This document shows positions 10,309 to 21,089 of a stretch of DNA of 64,000 bases, in pieces (the first letter of the stretch is position 1; every line of letters starts with the position of its first letter). Origin of the DNA: Saccharospirillum impatiens DSM 12546 (GTDB lineage: Bacteria > Pseudomonadota > Gammaproteobacteria > Pseudomonadales > Natronospirillaceae); the NCBI RefSeq assembly GCF_000423605.1, contig NZ_AUIH01000002.1, forward strand, positions 62,001-126,000. Direction: 5' to 3'. The notes beneath the pieces are model-generated. The model searched no databases, was not told where the DNA came from, and saw nothing but the letters and a program-made list of their open reading frames with translations. Position numbers and translations under genes: made by a program.

Positions 10309-11250
10309 ATGCACCCGGCTACCAAGCATTCCACAGACCCCGCCACGCCCGGCGACACCCCAGTATTTTACCCGCTTGACCATCTTGCGGTGATCGATAT
10401 TACCGGTTCCGACGCCCTGAACTTCCTGCAAGGGCAAGGCACCCAGGATTATCTCAAGCGCCTGCCTCGCGAACCGCTACCTGGCGCTTTCTGCACCCCC
10501 AAAGGTCGCGTCGTCGCTAATGTCTGGAATGTCCTGCTTGCGTCTGAACCGGCCACCGTCAAACTGGTCACCGACCGCAGCAGTGCAGAAACACTGGGAC
10601 GTCACCTGGGGAAGTACATTCCCTTTTTTCGCGGATCGAAGCTGACTGATCAGAGCCAGGCTCTTCATGGACTGGGGTTGCACGGCGCCCAAACAGATAG
10701 CTGGCTGACCCGTGTTCTGGGTAACTCCATTGATGGCATCTGGCACAAGGGTGGTCACTTTGCTTTCCATCTCCCGGACGGGCGCGCCCAGCTCTGGCTG
10801 GATGCGCTGGCCGAAGACTATGAACAGCTCATGGAGCAGATTGAACATTCCCGGGTTCAGCCCCCAACCGACTGGCAACGCCTGGATATTCTGGCAGGTT
10901 ACCCTTGGGTTAGCGCCAGTTTGACCGGTGCGTTCGTGCCTCAGTCAATCGGGCTTGAGCGACTTGACGGCATTTCATTCAACAAAGGGTGTTACACCGG
11001 CCAGGAAGTGATCTCACGGCTTCATTACAAAGGCCAGAGCAAGCGTGGATTGCAACGGTTGCGCTGGCACGGTGACGCCGAACCTGAAAGCGCAGACATC
11101 TACACCCAGACCGGCACAGCGGGTACCTGGATCAACTGGGTGACCGGGGGCGAACACTGCCTGGGACTGGCCATGATTAAACAATCCACCGAGACCCCAA
11201 CGCTTTTCCTCGACAGTGAACGGCAGATACCATTGGAGCTGCTAGACTAG
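10309..11250 (+). CDS. ygfZ: Folate-binding protein YgfZ (Fe-S cluster maintenance)
   Basis: YgfZ is a tetrahydrofolate-dependent protein related to the T-protein of glycine cleavage that supports some Fe-S enzymes such as MiaB. The 313-residue protein shows GRVVANVWNVLL in the N-terminal half and the YgfZ signature KGCYTGQEVISRLHYKG with its conserved cysteine. The ATG at 10309 is chosen; the frame is open to a TTG at 10237, but the added residues are not family-like. It is divergent from sdhE across about 240 bp in which I see no other supportable gene. Confidence 0.94.
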   Translation: MHPATKHSTDPATPGDTPVFYPLDHLAVIDITGSDALNFLQGQGTQDYLKRLPREPLPGAFCTPKGRVVANVWNVLLASEPATVKLVTDRSSAETLGRHLGKYIPFFRGSKLTDQSQALHGLGLHGAQTDSWLTRVLGNSIDGIWHKGGHFAFHLPDGRAQLWLDALAEDYEQLMEQIEHSRVQPPTDWQRLDILAGYPWVSASLTGAFVPQSIGLERLDGISFNKGCYTGQEVISRLHYKGQSKRGLQRLRWHGDAEPESADIYTQTGTAGTWINWVTGGEHCLGLAMIKQSTETPTLFLDSERQIPLELLD

Positions 11251-11353
11251 TTCCAGCGGGTTTGTATGAGTCAAACTGCCTGACGACTCAAGCCCGTGTT
11301 ACACTGCCACCACAGACAAACGGCATCCCGGCATCAAGGAAACGTTGGCCCCT

Positions 11354-12190
11354 ATGAGCAAACTGTTAGAGACAGTCAAGCAAGACATCATTGACGCGCT
11401 GAACAACGACCAACTGGTTTTGCCCAGCCTGCCAGAGGTTGCCCTGAAAGTGAGGGACACGGCCGAAGACCCGGATGCGACGATCAAGCAACTGACCGAC
11501 ATCATTTCCCGCGACAGCGCCTTAAGCGCCCGTATCATCAGGGTAGTCAACAGCCCCTTGTTGCGTGCACCACAGGAAGTTCGGGATTTATCGATGGCGG
11601 TCAGCAGACTGGGCATGAACTACACCTCCAATCTCGCCATTGGACTGGCCATGGAGCAGATGTTCCAGGCGACCTCAGACATGATCGACAAGCGTATGCG
11701 CCAACTATGGCGCCTGACTGGCCAGGTCTCGGCCATGGCGACCATTCTGGCGCGCCAGACAGCTGCGGTCGGGCCTGAAGAAGCGTTACTCGCGGCACTG
11801 GTGCACAGATTGGGCGCCCTGCCTATTCTGACCTTTGCCGAGGAACGCGACGACCTCATTCTCGACAACATCACTCTGGGTCAGATCATCGACCAGTTAC
11901 ATGGCCACCTGGGCAGCGTTATCCTGGAACGCTGGGATTTTTCACCCCAGTTAAGCCGGGTACCGCGCGACTACCGCAAATTCGATCGATCACCGGCCGA
12001 CGCTGATCTGACCGACATCATCACGGTCGCCAATCTGATTGTGTTAAAAGACAGCACCAGCGGCTGGTCTCGAATGGACTGGACCAAAGTCAGGGCTTTT
12101 GAACGACTGGCCCTGCCGATTGATCGCGAAGATCCGCTCTACGCCGAGCTCGAACGCGAAGCGACAACCGCCCAGGCCGCCTTTTTATAG
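11354..12190 (+). CDS. HDOD domain protein
   Basis: A 278-residue protein made almost entirely of an HDOD domain, a relative of HD phosphohydrolases used in signalling proteins. Visible family features are LPSLPEVALKV at the start of the domain, ISRDSALSARIIRVVNSPLL, and VSRLGMNYTSNLAIGLAM. The metal-binding HD pair is not seen (LVHRLGALPILTF in its place), so catalysis is unlikely, as usual for HDOD. The ATG at 11354 is chosen; a TTG at 11345 lies closer to AAGGA and is an alternative. No partner gene beside it indicates its pathway. It ends one base before an inverted-repeat element. Confidence 0.9.
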   Translation: MSKLLETVKQDIIDALNNDQLVLPSLPEVALKVRDTAEDPDATIKQLTDIISRDSALSARIIRVVNSPLLRAPQEVRDLSMAVSRLGMNYTSNLAIGLAMEQMFQATSDMIDKRMRQLWRLTGQVSAMATILARQTAAVGPEEALLAALVHRLGALPILTFAEERDDLILDNITLGQIIDQLHGHLGSVILERWDFSPQLSRVPRDYRKFDRSPADADLTDIITVANLIVLKDSTSGWSRMDWTKVRAFERLALPIDREDPLYAELEREATTAQAAFL

Positions 12191-12337
12191 CAGGCTGTTG
12201 AAAATCGCCGGCTACCAGTCAAGGAGGTTCTTATGAAACCCTCGACTGGTAAGTCGTTGATTTCGTAAGAAAAGTAAAAATCACATTGTTTGCTTTTCGT
12301 GTTTTAAAAAAGGCAAGAAACCTTTTTCAACAACCTG
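12191..12337. repeat. 147-bp element with inverted ends (MITE-like)
   Basis: The left end CAGGCTGTTGAAAA (12191-12204) and the right end TTTTCAACAACCTG (12324-12337) are inverted copies with 13 of 14 matches. Inside, TACCAGTC (12213-12220) pairs with GACTGGTA (12244-12251) around a strong AAGGAGG site and an 11-codon reading frame (12233-12268). The rest is AT-rich. It lies between two converging genes, starts right after the HDOD stop, and supplies the stop codon of the ykgJ-like gene. No transposase and no obvious target duplication are seen. It could instead be a two-sided terminator region. Confidence 0.5.
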
Positions 12338-12593
12338 ACAGAGGTTTGGAGCTGATTTCCAAAGCATCCAGTATGCGCAAGGCCTCCTCGCGACTGTCCC
12401 CACAGAACGCTGCCTCGGCCTGAAAGGCCGAGCACACAGCGGGGCGCTCAGGGCGCCCAAACAGCGCACAACGAGCGTCATCCAGCAAATGGACACAACG
12501 TACACCAGCGGGCTTGCCTTCCGGCATCCCATGGAACGCCTGATGAATGGACGGTGCGATGCAACAGGCACCACACCCGGAACGACATTGCAT
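12327..12593 (-). CDS. YkgJ family cysteine-cluster protein
   Basis: An 88-residue protein beginning MQCRSGCGACCIAPSI, the metal-binding cysteine cluster of the YkgJ/UPF0153 family, with further cysteines in AGVRCVHLLDDARCALFG and RPAVCSAF. These proteins are thought to bind iron or zinc; the physiological role is not known. The start ATG has AGG sites close upstream. The last three residues and stop (SGC*) fall in the right end of the inverted-repeat element, so the original C-terminus may have differed slightly, but the conserved part is complete. Confidence 0.88.
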   Translation of the reverse strand: MQCRSGCGACCIAPSIHQAFHGMPEGKPAGVRCVHLLDDARCALFGRPERPAVCSAFQAEAAFCGDSREEALRILDALEISSKPLSGC

Positions 12594-12660
12594 AACCTAC
12601 CTCTGGTAACATACCCGAACTGACAAACCCGCCATTGAGCGCAGGAGACTCCGAGAAATC

Positions 12661-13431
12661 ATGGAACTGTACAGCGACACCCTGGGTTCAGGACCTGACC
12701 TGGTGATTTTACATGGCCTGTTCGGCAGTGGTGATAACTGGCGCAGCATCGCCAAATCGTTATCAGAACACTACCGTGTACACTTGCTGGACTTGCCCAA
12801 CCATGGCCGCTCTCCCTGGGTAAAGCAACAGTCCTATCCGGTGTTTGCCAGGGCCGTGTCCGACTGGATGTCTTCACAGGACATCAAGCAGACCGCCTTA
12901 CTGGGCCATTCTATGGGGGGTAAAGTGGCCATGCAGCTGGCGTTAAACCACTGTCACGTCCAAATCGACAAACTGATCATTGTCGACATCGCTCCGCGCG
13001 CCTACCCGCCTCACCATCAGGACATTTTTAATGCGCTGGCCAATACGGATCTGACTCGGCTTAAAAACCGGTCAGACGTCGACGATGCACTCAAAGACGG
13101 CATCGAAACCACGGGCATCCGGCAATTCATTCTTAAAAGCCTGTACCGGAACGACAATGGCCAGCTTGCCTGGCGCTTCAATCTGGACGCCTTGCAACAG
13201 CAATATAACACCATTGCCAGCGAGCCAGACTTTGACCATCCGTTTAATGGCCCAACACTCTTTATCAAGGGCATGAACAGCCAGTACATTCAGTCGAGCG
13301 ACCAATCGGCCATTACTGAACGCTTTCCGCATGCGACTGCGAAGATCATCGAGGGTGCGGGCCATTGGCCGCACGCGGAAAAACCCGCCGCATTCCTGAG
13401 AATTTTGGAGCGCTTTTTAGAAGCAGGCTGA
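12661..13431 (+). CDS. ybfF: Alpha/beta hydrolase, YbfF-like esterase
   Basis: A 256-residue alpha/beta hydrolase most like esterase YbfF. It has the oxyanion region HGLFGSGDNWRSIAKSL, the DLPNHGRS strand-turn, the nucleophile elbow GHSMGGK (Ser84), the YbfF-type IVDIAPRAYPPHHQDIF, and the catalytic histidine in GAGHWPHAEKP near the end. Substrates of the family are acyl-CoA or small esters in vitro; the in vivo substrate is uncertain. GGAG lies about ten bases before the ATG. No operon partner is evident. Confidence 0.9.
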   Translation: MELYSDTLGSGPDLVILHGLFGSGDNWRSIAKSLSEHYRVHLLDLPNHGRSPWVKQQSYPVFARAVSDWMSSQDIKQTALLGHSMGGKVAMQLALNHCHVQIDKLIIVDIAPRAYPPHHQDIFNALANTDLTRLKNRSDVDDALKDGIETTGIRQFILKSLYRNDNGQLAWRFNLDALQQQYNTIASEPDFDHPFNGPTLFIKGMNSQYIQSSDQSAITERFPHATAKIIEGAGHWPHAEKPAAFLRILERFLEAG

Positions 13432-13479
13432 CGCAGCCTGGACGGCCGGGCAAATACTCGGCCGGCCCAAACACTCAAC

Positions 13480-13830
13480 TCAAAAAGACTTGGAACCACC
13501 CTGCTCCAGGCGGCTCAGAAAATGTCGCAATCGAATCTGACCTGGCTCCTTGAACCGCACTTTACCCAGTCGGGGCCGCAGCCCCTGCTCATCCTGTAAC
13601 CGGGCGCATTCCTGCCTCAAGGTTTCGAGCTCAGGGTCGTGCCGGATTGGCATGTCCAAAAAGAACTGCCACTCGTCCTCGTCGGCCTCCCCCTCAAGCG
13701 CCCGGGTAACAAGCCCCTGAACACTGTCCTGAGTTGGCCGGTAAACCGGTGCTTTACCCCAGATCATGGCCAATGTAACGCCTACGATAACGACGAGAGT
13801 GACGCCAAAGACGAGCAAAAATTCAGACAC
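13480..13830 (-). CDS. Small membrane protein of unknown function, downstream of purL
   Basis: A 116-residue protein with one N-terminal membrane helix (about 4-24), then an acidic segment (ALEGEADEDEWQFFLDM) and a basic C-terminal helix-forming part. I do not recognise a family. It starts with GTG only three bases after the purL stop, with TAGGG about eight bases upstream inside the end of purL, so it is probably co-transcribed with purL. The residues DEWQFFLDMPIRHDPELE look like an ordered soluble segment, which supports a real gene. Confidence 0.7.
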   Translation of the reverse strand: MSEFLLVFGVTLVVIVGVTLAMIWGKAPVYRPTQDSVQGLVTRALEGEADEDEWQFFLDMPIRHDPELETLRQECARLQDEQGLRPRLGKVRFKEPGQIRLRHFLSRLEQGGSKSF

Positions 13831-13833
13831 CCT

Positions 13834-16800
13834 CTACCCTACCCAAACCCGTGCATTGCGGAACATCCGCAACCAGGGGCCATCTTCCTGCCAGTGGCCT
13901 GGTCGCCATGAGTTCGTCACTGACCTGAAAACCCGCTCGGGGTGCGGCATCATGATCGTAATTCGACCGTCACCGTTGGTGAAGCCGGTCATACCCGCCA
14001 CCGAGCCATTGGGGTTAAATGGATAACGCTGCGTGACTTCGCCGTAATTGTCCACGTAACGCAAGGCTACCAGGCCGCTGCTCACAGCGGCGTCTGCATG
14101 AGCCTGGTCACGAAACTCGGTAAGGCCCTCGCCGTGGGCGACCGGTATTGGCAACCGGGAGCCCGCCATACCGGCCAGAAAAATAGACGGTGACTCGGGC
14201 ACTTCAACCATGACGGTACGCGCTTCAAATTGTTCGGATTCATTGCGCACATAATGCGGCCAATGATCGGTTCCGGGCATCAGATCACGCAGGTTTGACA
14301 GCATCTGGCAACCGTTACACACCCCCAACGAAAAGGTCGAAGAATCGTGAAAAAACGCCCTGAACATTTCACGTATCGTTTCATTGAAACGAACGGTTTT
14401 AGCCCAGCCTTCGCCGGCCCCAAGCACGTCTCCGTATGAGAAACCACCACAGGCAACCAGCCCCCGAAACTCGCCTAAGGAGCGCCGACCAGTTAACAGA
14501 TCGCTCATGTGGACGTCAACGGTATCAAAACCGGCGCGATCAAAGGCGGCTGCCATTTCTACCTGACCGTTGACCCCCTGCTCTCGCAATACCGCCACTT
14601 TCGGGCGTACCGACACATCGACGGACTTGGTCACATCGCTGTTCGGGTCAAAGGTCAGGCTAGCATGCAGGCCGGGATCATTGGCGTTCAGCCAAACATC
14701 GTATTCTTGTCGGGCACAGGCTTCGTTGTCTCTAAGAGACTGAATGCGGTAGCTGGTTTCTGTCCAAAGGCGCAGCAAATCGGTACGAGGTTTGACCAGC
14801 ACTTCGTCGTCCTCATCGCTGAACCGGATGAAGTCATCGTCATTGCACTGACCAATCACCGCGGAACAGTCGCCCAACCCGGCAGCGGTTAATTGTTGCA
14901 ACACCGCTTCGGTCTGAGACTGGGCAACTTGAATGACGGCGCCAAGCTCTTCGGCAAACAAAGCCGCCGCCGCATCGTCTGCGGCGAAACGCTCCAGTCG
15001 CACATCAATACCGGTACGACCGGCAAACGCCATTTCACACAGTGTTGCAAACAAACCACCGTCTGAACGGTCGTGGTAAGCCAACAACTTCCCATCAGCA
15101 ACGAGACCTTGCATCACTGCCCAGAACGCTTTCAAATCTTCACTGTCATCCAGATCAACTGGCACGGCACCGACTTTACGGTAGACCTGAGCCAGCGCCG
15201 ACCCGCCCAGACGGTTCTGCCCGCGACCCAGGTCAATCAATATCAGGTCTGTCTCACCCTGATCCGTGCGCAACTCGGGCGTAACGGTTTTTCGAACGTC
15301 CAGCACCGGTGCCAGGCCCGAGACGATCAGGCTGAGCGGCGCCGTCACCGCCTTGGTGCGTCCGGCCTCTTCCCAGGTGGTGCGCATCGACATGGAGTCT
15401 TTTCCGACCGGAATGGTCAGGCCCAGATCCGGGCACAATTCCAAACCCACCGCTTTGACAGTGTCATACAAAGCCTGGTCTTCACCGGGATGGCCAGCTG
15501 CAGCCATCCAGTTCGCCGACAAACGCACCAGCTCGAGCTCGCCAATCGACACCGATGCCAGATTAGTCAAAGCTTCTGCAACGGCAACCCGGCCAGAGGC
15601 CGGCGCACTCAACAGGGCCAGAGGCGTTCGCTCCCCCATCGACATGGCTTCGCCGGTATAACCGGAAAACCCGGTCGTAGTCACGGCGGCATCCGCAACC
15701 GGAATCTGCCAGGGCCCGACCATTTGATCACGTGCGACCATGCCAGTAATCGACCGGTCACCAATGGTGATCAGAAAACTCTTGCTGGCCACGGCTGGCA
15801 GGCGCAATACCCGCTCGGCCGCTTCGCGCAAGTCGATCCCTTTGGTTGAAAACGGACTGGGTTCAAAACTCTGGCGTTCAAACTGGCGCTCCATGCGCGG
15901 TGCTTTACCCAGCAGAATGTCCAGCGGCATATCGACCGCTTTATTGCCAAAGTGCTGATCATTCAACACCAACTGCCGCTTTTCCGTAGCGGTACCGATG
16001 ACAGCGAAGGGGCAACGTTCGCGCTGGCAAATAGCCTCAAACTCCGCAAGTCGTTCCGGGGTAACCGCCAAAACGTACCGCTCCTGACTCTCATTGCTCC
16101 AAACCGCCAGCGGTGACATGCCGGGTTCGTCGTTAGGTATATCGCGCAATTGAAAATCACCGCCGCGGCCGCCGTCATTAACGAGCTCGGGGAAGGCATT
16201 TGACAAACCACCGGCGCCAACATCGTGGATGAACGCCACCGGGTTATTGGCGGCCAACTGCCAGCAACGGTCGATGACTTCCTGGCAACGCCGTTCCATT
16301 TCCGGATTCCCACGTTGCACCGAGGCGAAATCCAGATCTTCATTGCCTTCGGCACTGTCCATAGACGAGGCTGCACCACCTCCCAGACCAATCTGCATGG
16401 CCGGACCACCCAGCACAATCAGCGCCGAGTCAGCCGGAATGGCATCCCAGGCTTTATCGACATGATCTTCACGAATGTTGCCGTAGCCACCGGCAATCAT
16501 GATCGGCTTGTGATAACCGCGTACTTCGGTTCCATTAACCCCGGCGGCAGGCATTTCAAACGTCCGGAAATAACCGAGAAGATTTGGCCGGCCAAATTCG
16601 TTATTAAATGCGGCGGCACCCAGAGGCCCATCGATCATGATATCCAGCGCCGAGACAATGCGGCCCGGCTTACCATACTGGCTTTCCCAGGGTTGTGCGA
16701 AACCGGGAATATTAAGGTCAGACACACTAAAGCCCGCCAGGCCTGCTTTAGGCTTACCGCCTGTACCGGTTGCGCCCTCATCACGGATCTCTCCGCCAGC

Positions 16801-17745
16801 TCCGGTCGCAGCGCCAGCGAAGGGTGCGATAGCCGTTGGATGATTGTGGGTTTCAACCTTAAACAGGATGTGGACGTTCTCTTCGTGATACCGGTATTGA
16901 TGATCCGCATCCGGATAGAACCGACCCGTACGAAAGCCCTCAACCACGGCCGCGTTGTCTTTATATGCCGACAACACACCTGCCGAGTTATTCTGATATG
17001 TATTCTTGATCATTTTAAACAACGACCAGGGCTGCTCTTCGCCATCAATGGTCCAGGTCGCGTTAAAGATCTTGTGCCGACAGTGCTCGGAATTCGCCTG
17101 GGCGAACATCATCAGCTCAACATCAGTGGGGTCGCGCTCCAAACGCTGATAGGCTTCGACCAGATAATCCATCTCATCATCCGCCAGCGCCAGCCCCAGC
17201 GACTGATTGGCCTCGGCCAGTGCCACGCGGCCACCGCTGAGAATGCCTACCTGACGCAAAGGCTCGGGTTCATGGTGACTGAACAAATGCTCTGCATCGG
17301 GCGTCTGATACACGACGGACTCGGTCATCCGGTCATGAAGAGCCTGACCTATCTGACGAAGCTCCTGGTCAGTCAATGGCTCATCAGTGAGGATGCAATA
17401 TCGCACGCCACGCTCTAGTCGCCGTATGGACGACAGGCCGCTGTTTCTGGCAATGTCGGTCGCCTTGCTCGACCAGGGCGAGATGGTCCCAAAACGGGGC
17501 AACACCCAAACCAGGGCGCCATCCGTCGGTTCGGACTCTACCCGGGGCCCATAATGCAACAGTTGATCGAGAATGCCCTGCTCAGTTGGGGTCAGGTCGT
17601 GTAGGGTCTCTGCAAAATGCATGTAGTCCGCGTATACATCCCGAACCCGGGCGGCAAGCCCGGAATCCAGTACAGTCGGCAGCCGGGCCAGCAAACGCTG
17701 GCGGCGAAACGTGGATAAAACGGGATTTCCTCGGAGTATCAGCAT
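13834..17745 (-). CDS. purL: Phosphoribosylformylglycinamidine synthase
   Basis: Large single-chain enzyme that converts FGAR to FGAM with glutamine and ATP, the fourth step of purine synthesis. The 1303-residue protein (E. coli 1295) has the N-terminal PurS-like domain, the [11 protein letters not shown] and [18 protein letters not shown] motifs of the synthase, [10 protein letters not shown] in the second half, and a C-terminal glutaminase with LGVCNGCQM (Cys1143) and PHPERVFR (His1268, Glu1270). The ATG at 17745 is chosen because the conserved [14 protein letters not shown] begins there; the frame is open 26 codons further. It is divergent from mltF. Confidence 0.98.
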   Translation of the reverse strand: MLILRGNPVLSTFRRQRLLARLPTVLDSGLAARVRDVYADYMHFAETLHDLTPTEQGILDQLLHYGPRVESEPTDGALVWVLPRFGTISPWSSKATDIARNSGLSSIRRLERGVRYCILTDEPLTDQELRQIGQALHDRMTESVVYQTPDAEHLFSHHEPEPLRQVGILSGGRVALAEANQSLGLALADDEMDYLVEAYQRLERDPTDVELMMFAQANSEHCRHKIFNATWTIDGEEQPWSLFKMIKNTYQNNSAGVLSAYKDNAAVVEGFRTGRFYPDADHQYRYHEENVHILFKVETHNHPTAIAPFAGAATGAGGEIRDEGATGTGGKPKAGLAGFSVSDLNIPGFAQPWESQYGKPGRIVSALDIMIDGPLGAAAFNNEFGRPNLLGYFRTFEMPAAGVNGTEVRGYHKPIMIAGGYGNIREDHVDKAWDAIPADSALIVLGGPAMQIGLGGGAASSMDSAEGNEDLDFASVQRGNPEMERRCQEVIDRCWQLAANNPVAFIHDVGAGGLSNAFPELVNDGGRGGDFQLRDIPNDEPGMSPLAVWSNESQERYVLAVTPERLAEFEAICQRERCPFAVIGTATEKRQLVLNDQHFGNKAVDMPLDILLGKAPRMERQFERQSFEPSPFSTKGIDLREAAERVLRLPAVASKSFLITIGDRSITGMVARDQMVGPWQIPVADAAVTTTGFSGYTGEAMSMGERTPLALLSAPASGRVAVAEALTNLASVSIGELELVRLSANWMAAAGHPGEDQALYDTVKAVGLELCPDLGLTIPVGKDSMSMRTTWEEAGRTKAVTAPLSLIVSGLAPVLDVRKTVTPELRTDQGETDLILIDLGRGQNRLGGSALAQVYRKVGAVPVDLDDSEDLKAFWAVMQGLVADGKLLAYHDRSDGGLFATLCEMAFAGRTGIDVRLERFAADDAAAALFAEELGAVIQVAQSQTEAVLQQLTAAGLGDCSAVIGQCNDDDFIRFSDEDDEVLVKPRTDLLRLWTETSYRIQSLRDNEACARQEYDVWLNANDPGLHASLTFDPNSDVTKSVDVSVRPKVAVLREQGVNGQVEMAAAFDRAGFDTVDVHMSDLLTGRRSLGEFRGLVACGGFSYGDVLGAGEGWAKTVRFNETIREMFRAFFHDSSTFSLGVCNGCQMLSNLRDLMPGTDHWPHYVRNESEQFEARTVMVEVPESPSIFLAGMAGSRLPIPVAHGEGLTEFRDQAHADAAVSSGLVALRYVDNYGEVTQRYPFNPNGSVAGMTGFTNGDGRITIMMPHPERVFRSVTNSWRPGHWQEDGPWLRMFRNARVWVG

Positions 17746-17850
17746 ATCGGGGCCTGTTCTGGATGCGGGCAAAAATCGGCGCGTATGGTAGCCGAAAAAC
17801 AGGTAAAATGGCACTGCAATCACAGTCGAATCGATCTTCGGGGATAACGC

Positions 17851-19296
17851 TTGTTACTGACCAGACGTTCAATTTTTACACTCTGTCGTGGCACTATTCT
17901 GGTGGTGGTGCTGGCGGGGCTCGGTCTCTGGGTGGCAGCCGGTTTTACCTGGCATAACCACTGGCAACGCGTGCAGGCGCGTAACACCCTGATCATCGCC
18001 ATTCGGGAAACCGACGGTGTTTATGTGCAATACGATCAGACCATGGCGGGCCTGGAATACGATCTTGCACAACTGCTCGGCCAACAACTGGATATTGAGG
18101 TGCAACTGTTTGCCGTTAATGACCTGTCGGATCTGTACCGTGCACTGGCCGCTGGAGCCGTCGACATGGCGCTCGCCGGCACTTCCTACAATGCAGATCA
18201 GCAAGCCTTTACACCAGGGCTGCCTTATCTGATGACCCGGGTTGGCCTGGCTAGGGAGATGGCCAGCACAGCACCGGAGCTCGACCAGCAACGCATTGCC
18301 ACACTCGACCCAATCAGCCACGGCAGCCTCAGTGCCAGGCTGACCTCGGAAAACCCGGCTTTGGAGATGGTTCTGACCAGCGCCGGGCCCGCAGAATTGA
18401 TGACCCGCATCGACATGGGCGGACTCGATATGGCACTGCTCGACGAACGTGATTTTCTGGTTATGCGCCCATTCTTTCCGAACCAGCGCTTCGACCCGTT
18501 GACTGATCATCTGCGCCCGGTCGCCCCCCTGTTTCGAAATCAACGGGATCGCTCTCTGATCGATGCCGTCAACGGGGCCTTACGCCAACTTCAACAGACC
18601 GAGTTGATCCCCCGCCTGGAAGACCGCTATCTGGGCCATACCCGGGACTTCGACTACGTTGGCAACCTGACGTTCGAACGTCACATCAGCTCACGTCTGC
18701 CTGAATTTGAGGCGTATTTCAGGGAGCAGGCCGAACAGACCGGCCTGGACTGGCGGCTGCTGGCAGCGGTGGCGTATCAGGAGAGTCACTGGCGGCGCAA
18801 TGCCGTCTCCCCCACTGGTGTCAGGGGGCTAATGATGGTCACACTGACGACAGCGCGAGAAATGGGCATAGACAATCGACTGGACCCCCAACAGAGCGTT
18901 CAGGCGGGCAGTCAGTACCTGGCGAGCCTGCAACGGCGTGTACCCCGGCGTATCCAAGAGCCGGATCGCACCTGGATGGCTCTGGCGTCCTACAATGTGG
19001 GCGCGGGACACCTGGAAGACGCCCGAATCATCACCGAAACCCTGGGAGATGACCCGGACTCATGGATTGACGTTCGACGGCACCTGCCAAAGCTGGCTCT
19101 GCAGGAATGGCATCCCTACACTCGCTTTGGCTATGCCCGGGGCCGGGAGCCCGTCGTCTATGTCGCCAACATCAGGCGCTACTATAATGTATTGCTACGC
19201 GTCTTTCCCGCCCAGCAATTTGTACCGGAATCCTTATATACTGACCGGCTGGATACATTGCCCATGCCAGGCCTGACTGTGACACCAGGCCCGTAA
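17851..19296 (+). CDS. mltF: Membrane-bound lytic murein transglycosylase F
   Basis: MltF cuts peptidoglycan strands with formation of 1,6-anhydro ends. The 481-residue protein has an N-terminal membrane or signal segment (about 15-34), a solute-binding-protein-like domain (about 45-262), and a C-terminal SLT domain with catalytic Glu311 in [20 protein letters not shown] and [16 protein letters not shown]. The start is TTG at 17851, with GGGGAT at a good distance (8 bases) and no ATG that keeps the membrane segment. The purL-mltF divergent pair is also found in Pseudomonas. Confidence 0.96.
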   Translation: MLLTRRSIFTLCRGTILVVVLAGLGLWVAAGFTWHNHWQRVQARNTLIIAIRETDGVYVQYDQTMAGLEYDLAQLLGQQLDIEVQLFAVNDLSDLYRALAAGAVDMALAGTSYNADQQAFTPGLPYLMTRVGLAREMASTAPELDQQRIATLDPISHGSLSARLTSENPALEMVLTSAGPAELMTRIDMGGLDMALLDERDFLVMRPFFPNQRFDPLTDHLRPVAPLFRNQRDRSLIDAVNGALRQLQQTELIPRLEDRYLGHTRDFDYVGNLTFERHISSRLPEFEAYFREQAEQTGLDWRLLAAVAYQESHWRRNAVSPTGVRGLMMVTLTTAREMGIDNRLDPQQSVQAGSQYLASLQRRVPRRIQEPDRTWMALASYNVGAGHLEDARIITETLGDDPDSWIDVRRHLPKLALQEWHPYTRFGYARGREPVVYVANIRRYYNVLLRVFPAQQFVPESLYTDRLDTLPMPGLTVTPGP

Positions 19297-19302
19297 ACTG
19301 GC

Positions 19303-20235
19303 CTAAAACGTCAGGCGAAAGCCAGTCATCCAGCGCCACTGCTCTGGCTCTGGCTGCCAGCGAATTTCCGAGTAGTTGAGTATGGACTCGCTGAATACCT
19401 GATCAATACCGAAGGCCCAATAGCGGGCCTCATCCGAGGCATCCTGGGGGTTATCCCGCCCATAACTCAGCTTGCTGACCACGGTGCCCGCCTGGTAAGC
19501 ACCCACAACATCCCAGGCGACAACATCCTCCCGATACAAGGCGCTGCCGCCGAGCTGCAAACCGTCGCTCTGCCACAAAATGGAACTGCCAAAGAGGCCC
19601 GCATCAAAGTCGTCATTGCGTCGATAGGTCAGTGCAACACTGCCTTCAGGCGTATCGAGCCCGGCGGCCACCGCCCACTGTTGCAGCGAAGATGAGGCGG
19701 CCTCATCCTCAAATGTCCACTGGCCACTGACGTACATTAACTCGCCATTACTCGCGGTAAACTCAATGCTGGGCTGCTCAAGCCCTAACGCGTTTCGGAC
19801 ACTGTAGTTATCAATGGCAAGCGCATTGGAGAACCGGTCAGAGGGCGTGGATTGGCCGCCGTCGAATCCGTGCATGTGATTGATCGGATCGGCCAGAAGC
19901 CGCTGCTCCAGGCTGCGCAGTTGCCCGCCGCGAATACTGTACAAAGGCTGCAACCACTCAATAAACATTTGTCGGCTGGAGACAGGCTCGTCCACAGACA
20001 ATGGATCGAGGTCCACTTCCAGCACGGCGCGATACTGGCTTCCGGTAACAGACTCAAGCACCTCCAGCCCGAGCCAGCTGTTCGGTGCCTGCAAATACCA
20101 TCGGCCCTCGCCATCCAGTGCCGGTTCGAGATAAGCACCCTGCACCTGCAACTGACCGGTTACCCGGGATTCTGCCCCCCATGCCAGACCGGAACCAGCC
20201 ATGAGTATCACACTCAGATTGACGTATTTTTGCAT
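19303..20235 (-). CDS. Porin-like outer membrane protein
   Basis: A 310-residue protein with a signal peptide (MQKYVNLSVILMAGSGLAWG/AES) and alternating polar and hydrophobic stretches typical of a beta barrel, ending in a terminal phenylalanine (TGFRLTF), as needed for BAM-dependent insertion. Segments such as GQLQVQGAYLEP, GSVALTYRRNDDFDAG and WRWMTGFRLTF look like barrel strands; the general pattern resembles Gram-negative porins but is diverged. Its ATG overlaps the purU stop (TGATG), so it is read directly after purU. Which substrate it passes, or whether it is a true channel, cannot be told. Confidence 0.7.
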   Translation of the reverse strand: MQKYVNLSVILMAGSGLAWGAESRVTGQLQVQGAYLEPALDGEGRWYLQAPNSWLGLEVLESVTGSQYRAVLEVDLDPLSVDEPVSSRQMFIEWLQPLYSIRGGQLRSLEQRLLADPINHMHGFDGGQSTPSDRFSNALAIDNYSVRNALGLEQPSIEFTASNGELMYVSGQWTFEDEAASSSLQQWAVAAGLDTPEGSVALTYRRNDDFDAGLFGSSILWQSDGLQLGGSALYREDVVAWDVVGAYQAGTVVSKLSYGRDNPQDASDEARYWAFGIDQVFSESILNYSEIRWQPEPEQWRWMTGFRLTF

Positions 20236-21089
20236 CAGTTAAATACCACCGTTTTATTACCATGCACCAGGACTCTATCTTCCAGATGCCAGCGCAGCCC
20301 GCGTGCCAGTACGGTCCGCTCGCAATCCTTGCCAAGTCGCACCATATCTTCAATTTCATCCCGATGTGACACCCGTATTACATCCTGATCGATAATCGGA
20401 CCGGCATCGAGGTCAGCGGTCACATAATGACAGGTTGCCCCAATCAGCTTGACCCCACGCTCGTAGGCCTGGTGATAGGGCCTCGCACCGATAAAAGACG
20501 GTAAAAAGCTGTGGTGTATGTTTATCACCCGATAAGGCAGCCGCGCGCACAGTTCCGCGGGCAAAATTTGCATGTAGCGCGCCAGCACCACCGTATCAGC
20601 CGCATGCTGTTCAATCAGCCGCTCAACTTCAGCAAAATGATGGGCCTTGTTTGTGGGATCCACCGGCACATGAAAAAACGGAATGGCATGCCACTCAGCC
20701 AGACTGCGCAGCGAATCATGATTGGAAATGATGCAGGCTATATCACAATGCAAATCACCGCTGTGCCAGCGGTTCAGAATATCCGCCAGGCAATGGCTGT
20801 CACGACTCACCATCAACGCCAGCCGCGGTCGCTGATCACTATCAGTCACTCGCCAGGTCATATCCAGCTCACTGGCAATTGGCGCAAACTGGCGCGCCAG
20901 CTCACCGGCATCGAAAGGCAAAGAACTGGCTTTGATTTCGTTGCGCATAAAAAACCACCCTTGTTCCAGATCGGCGTGGTGATTGGCTTCCATGATGCTG
21001 CCATTGTGATCAGCCAGAAACCGGCTGACCCGGGCAACAATGCCAACACGGTCCGGACAGGACATCACCAGGCGAAAAACGCGTTCCAT
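20235..21089 (-). CDS. purU: Formyltetrahydrofolate deformylase
   Basis: PurU hydrolyses 10-formyl-THF to formate and THF, balancing one-carbon pools and supplying formate for PurT. The 284-residue protein has an N-terminal ACT domain (CPDRVGIVARVSRFLADHNG) that senses methionine or glycine in E. coli, then a formyltransferase-type domain with HHSFLPSFIGARPYHQAYER and GATCHYVTADLDAGPIIDQD, which contain the catalytic His and Asp. Length matches E. coli PurU (280). It is followed with a one-base overlap by a porin-like gene, an unusual pairing. Confidence 0.96.
   Translation of the reverse strand: MERVFRLVMSCPDRVGIVARVSRFLADHNGSIMEANHHADLEQGWFFMRNEIKASSLPFDAGELARQFAPIASELDMTWRVTDSDQRPRLALMVSRDSHCLADILNRWHSGDLHCDIACIISNHDSLRSLAEWHAIPFFHVPVDPTNKAHHFAEVERLIEQHAADTVVLARYMQILPAELCARLPYRVINIHHSFLPSFIGARPYHQAYERGVKLIGATCHYVTADLDAGPIIDQDVIRVSHRDEIEDMVRLGKDCERTVLARGLRWHLEDRVLVHGNKTVVFN

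Noticed and set aside
10161-10358. 65-residue minus-strand frame between sdhE and ygfZ
   Set aside because: Overlaps the ygfZ start, lacks a recognised family, and no good ribosome site was seen.
13432-13479. Terminator between ybfF and the small membrane gene
   Set aside because: Only a 6-bp CGGCCG self-complementary stem with no T run; too weak to call.
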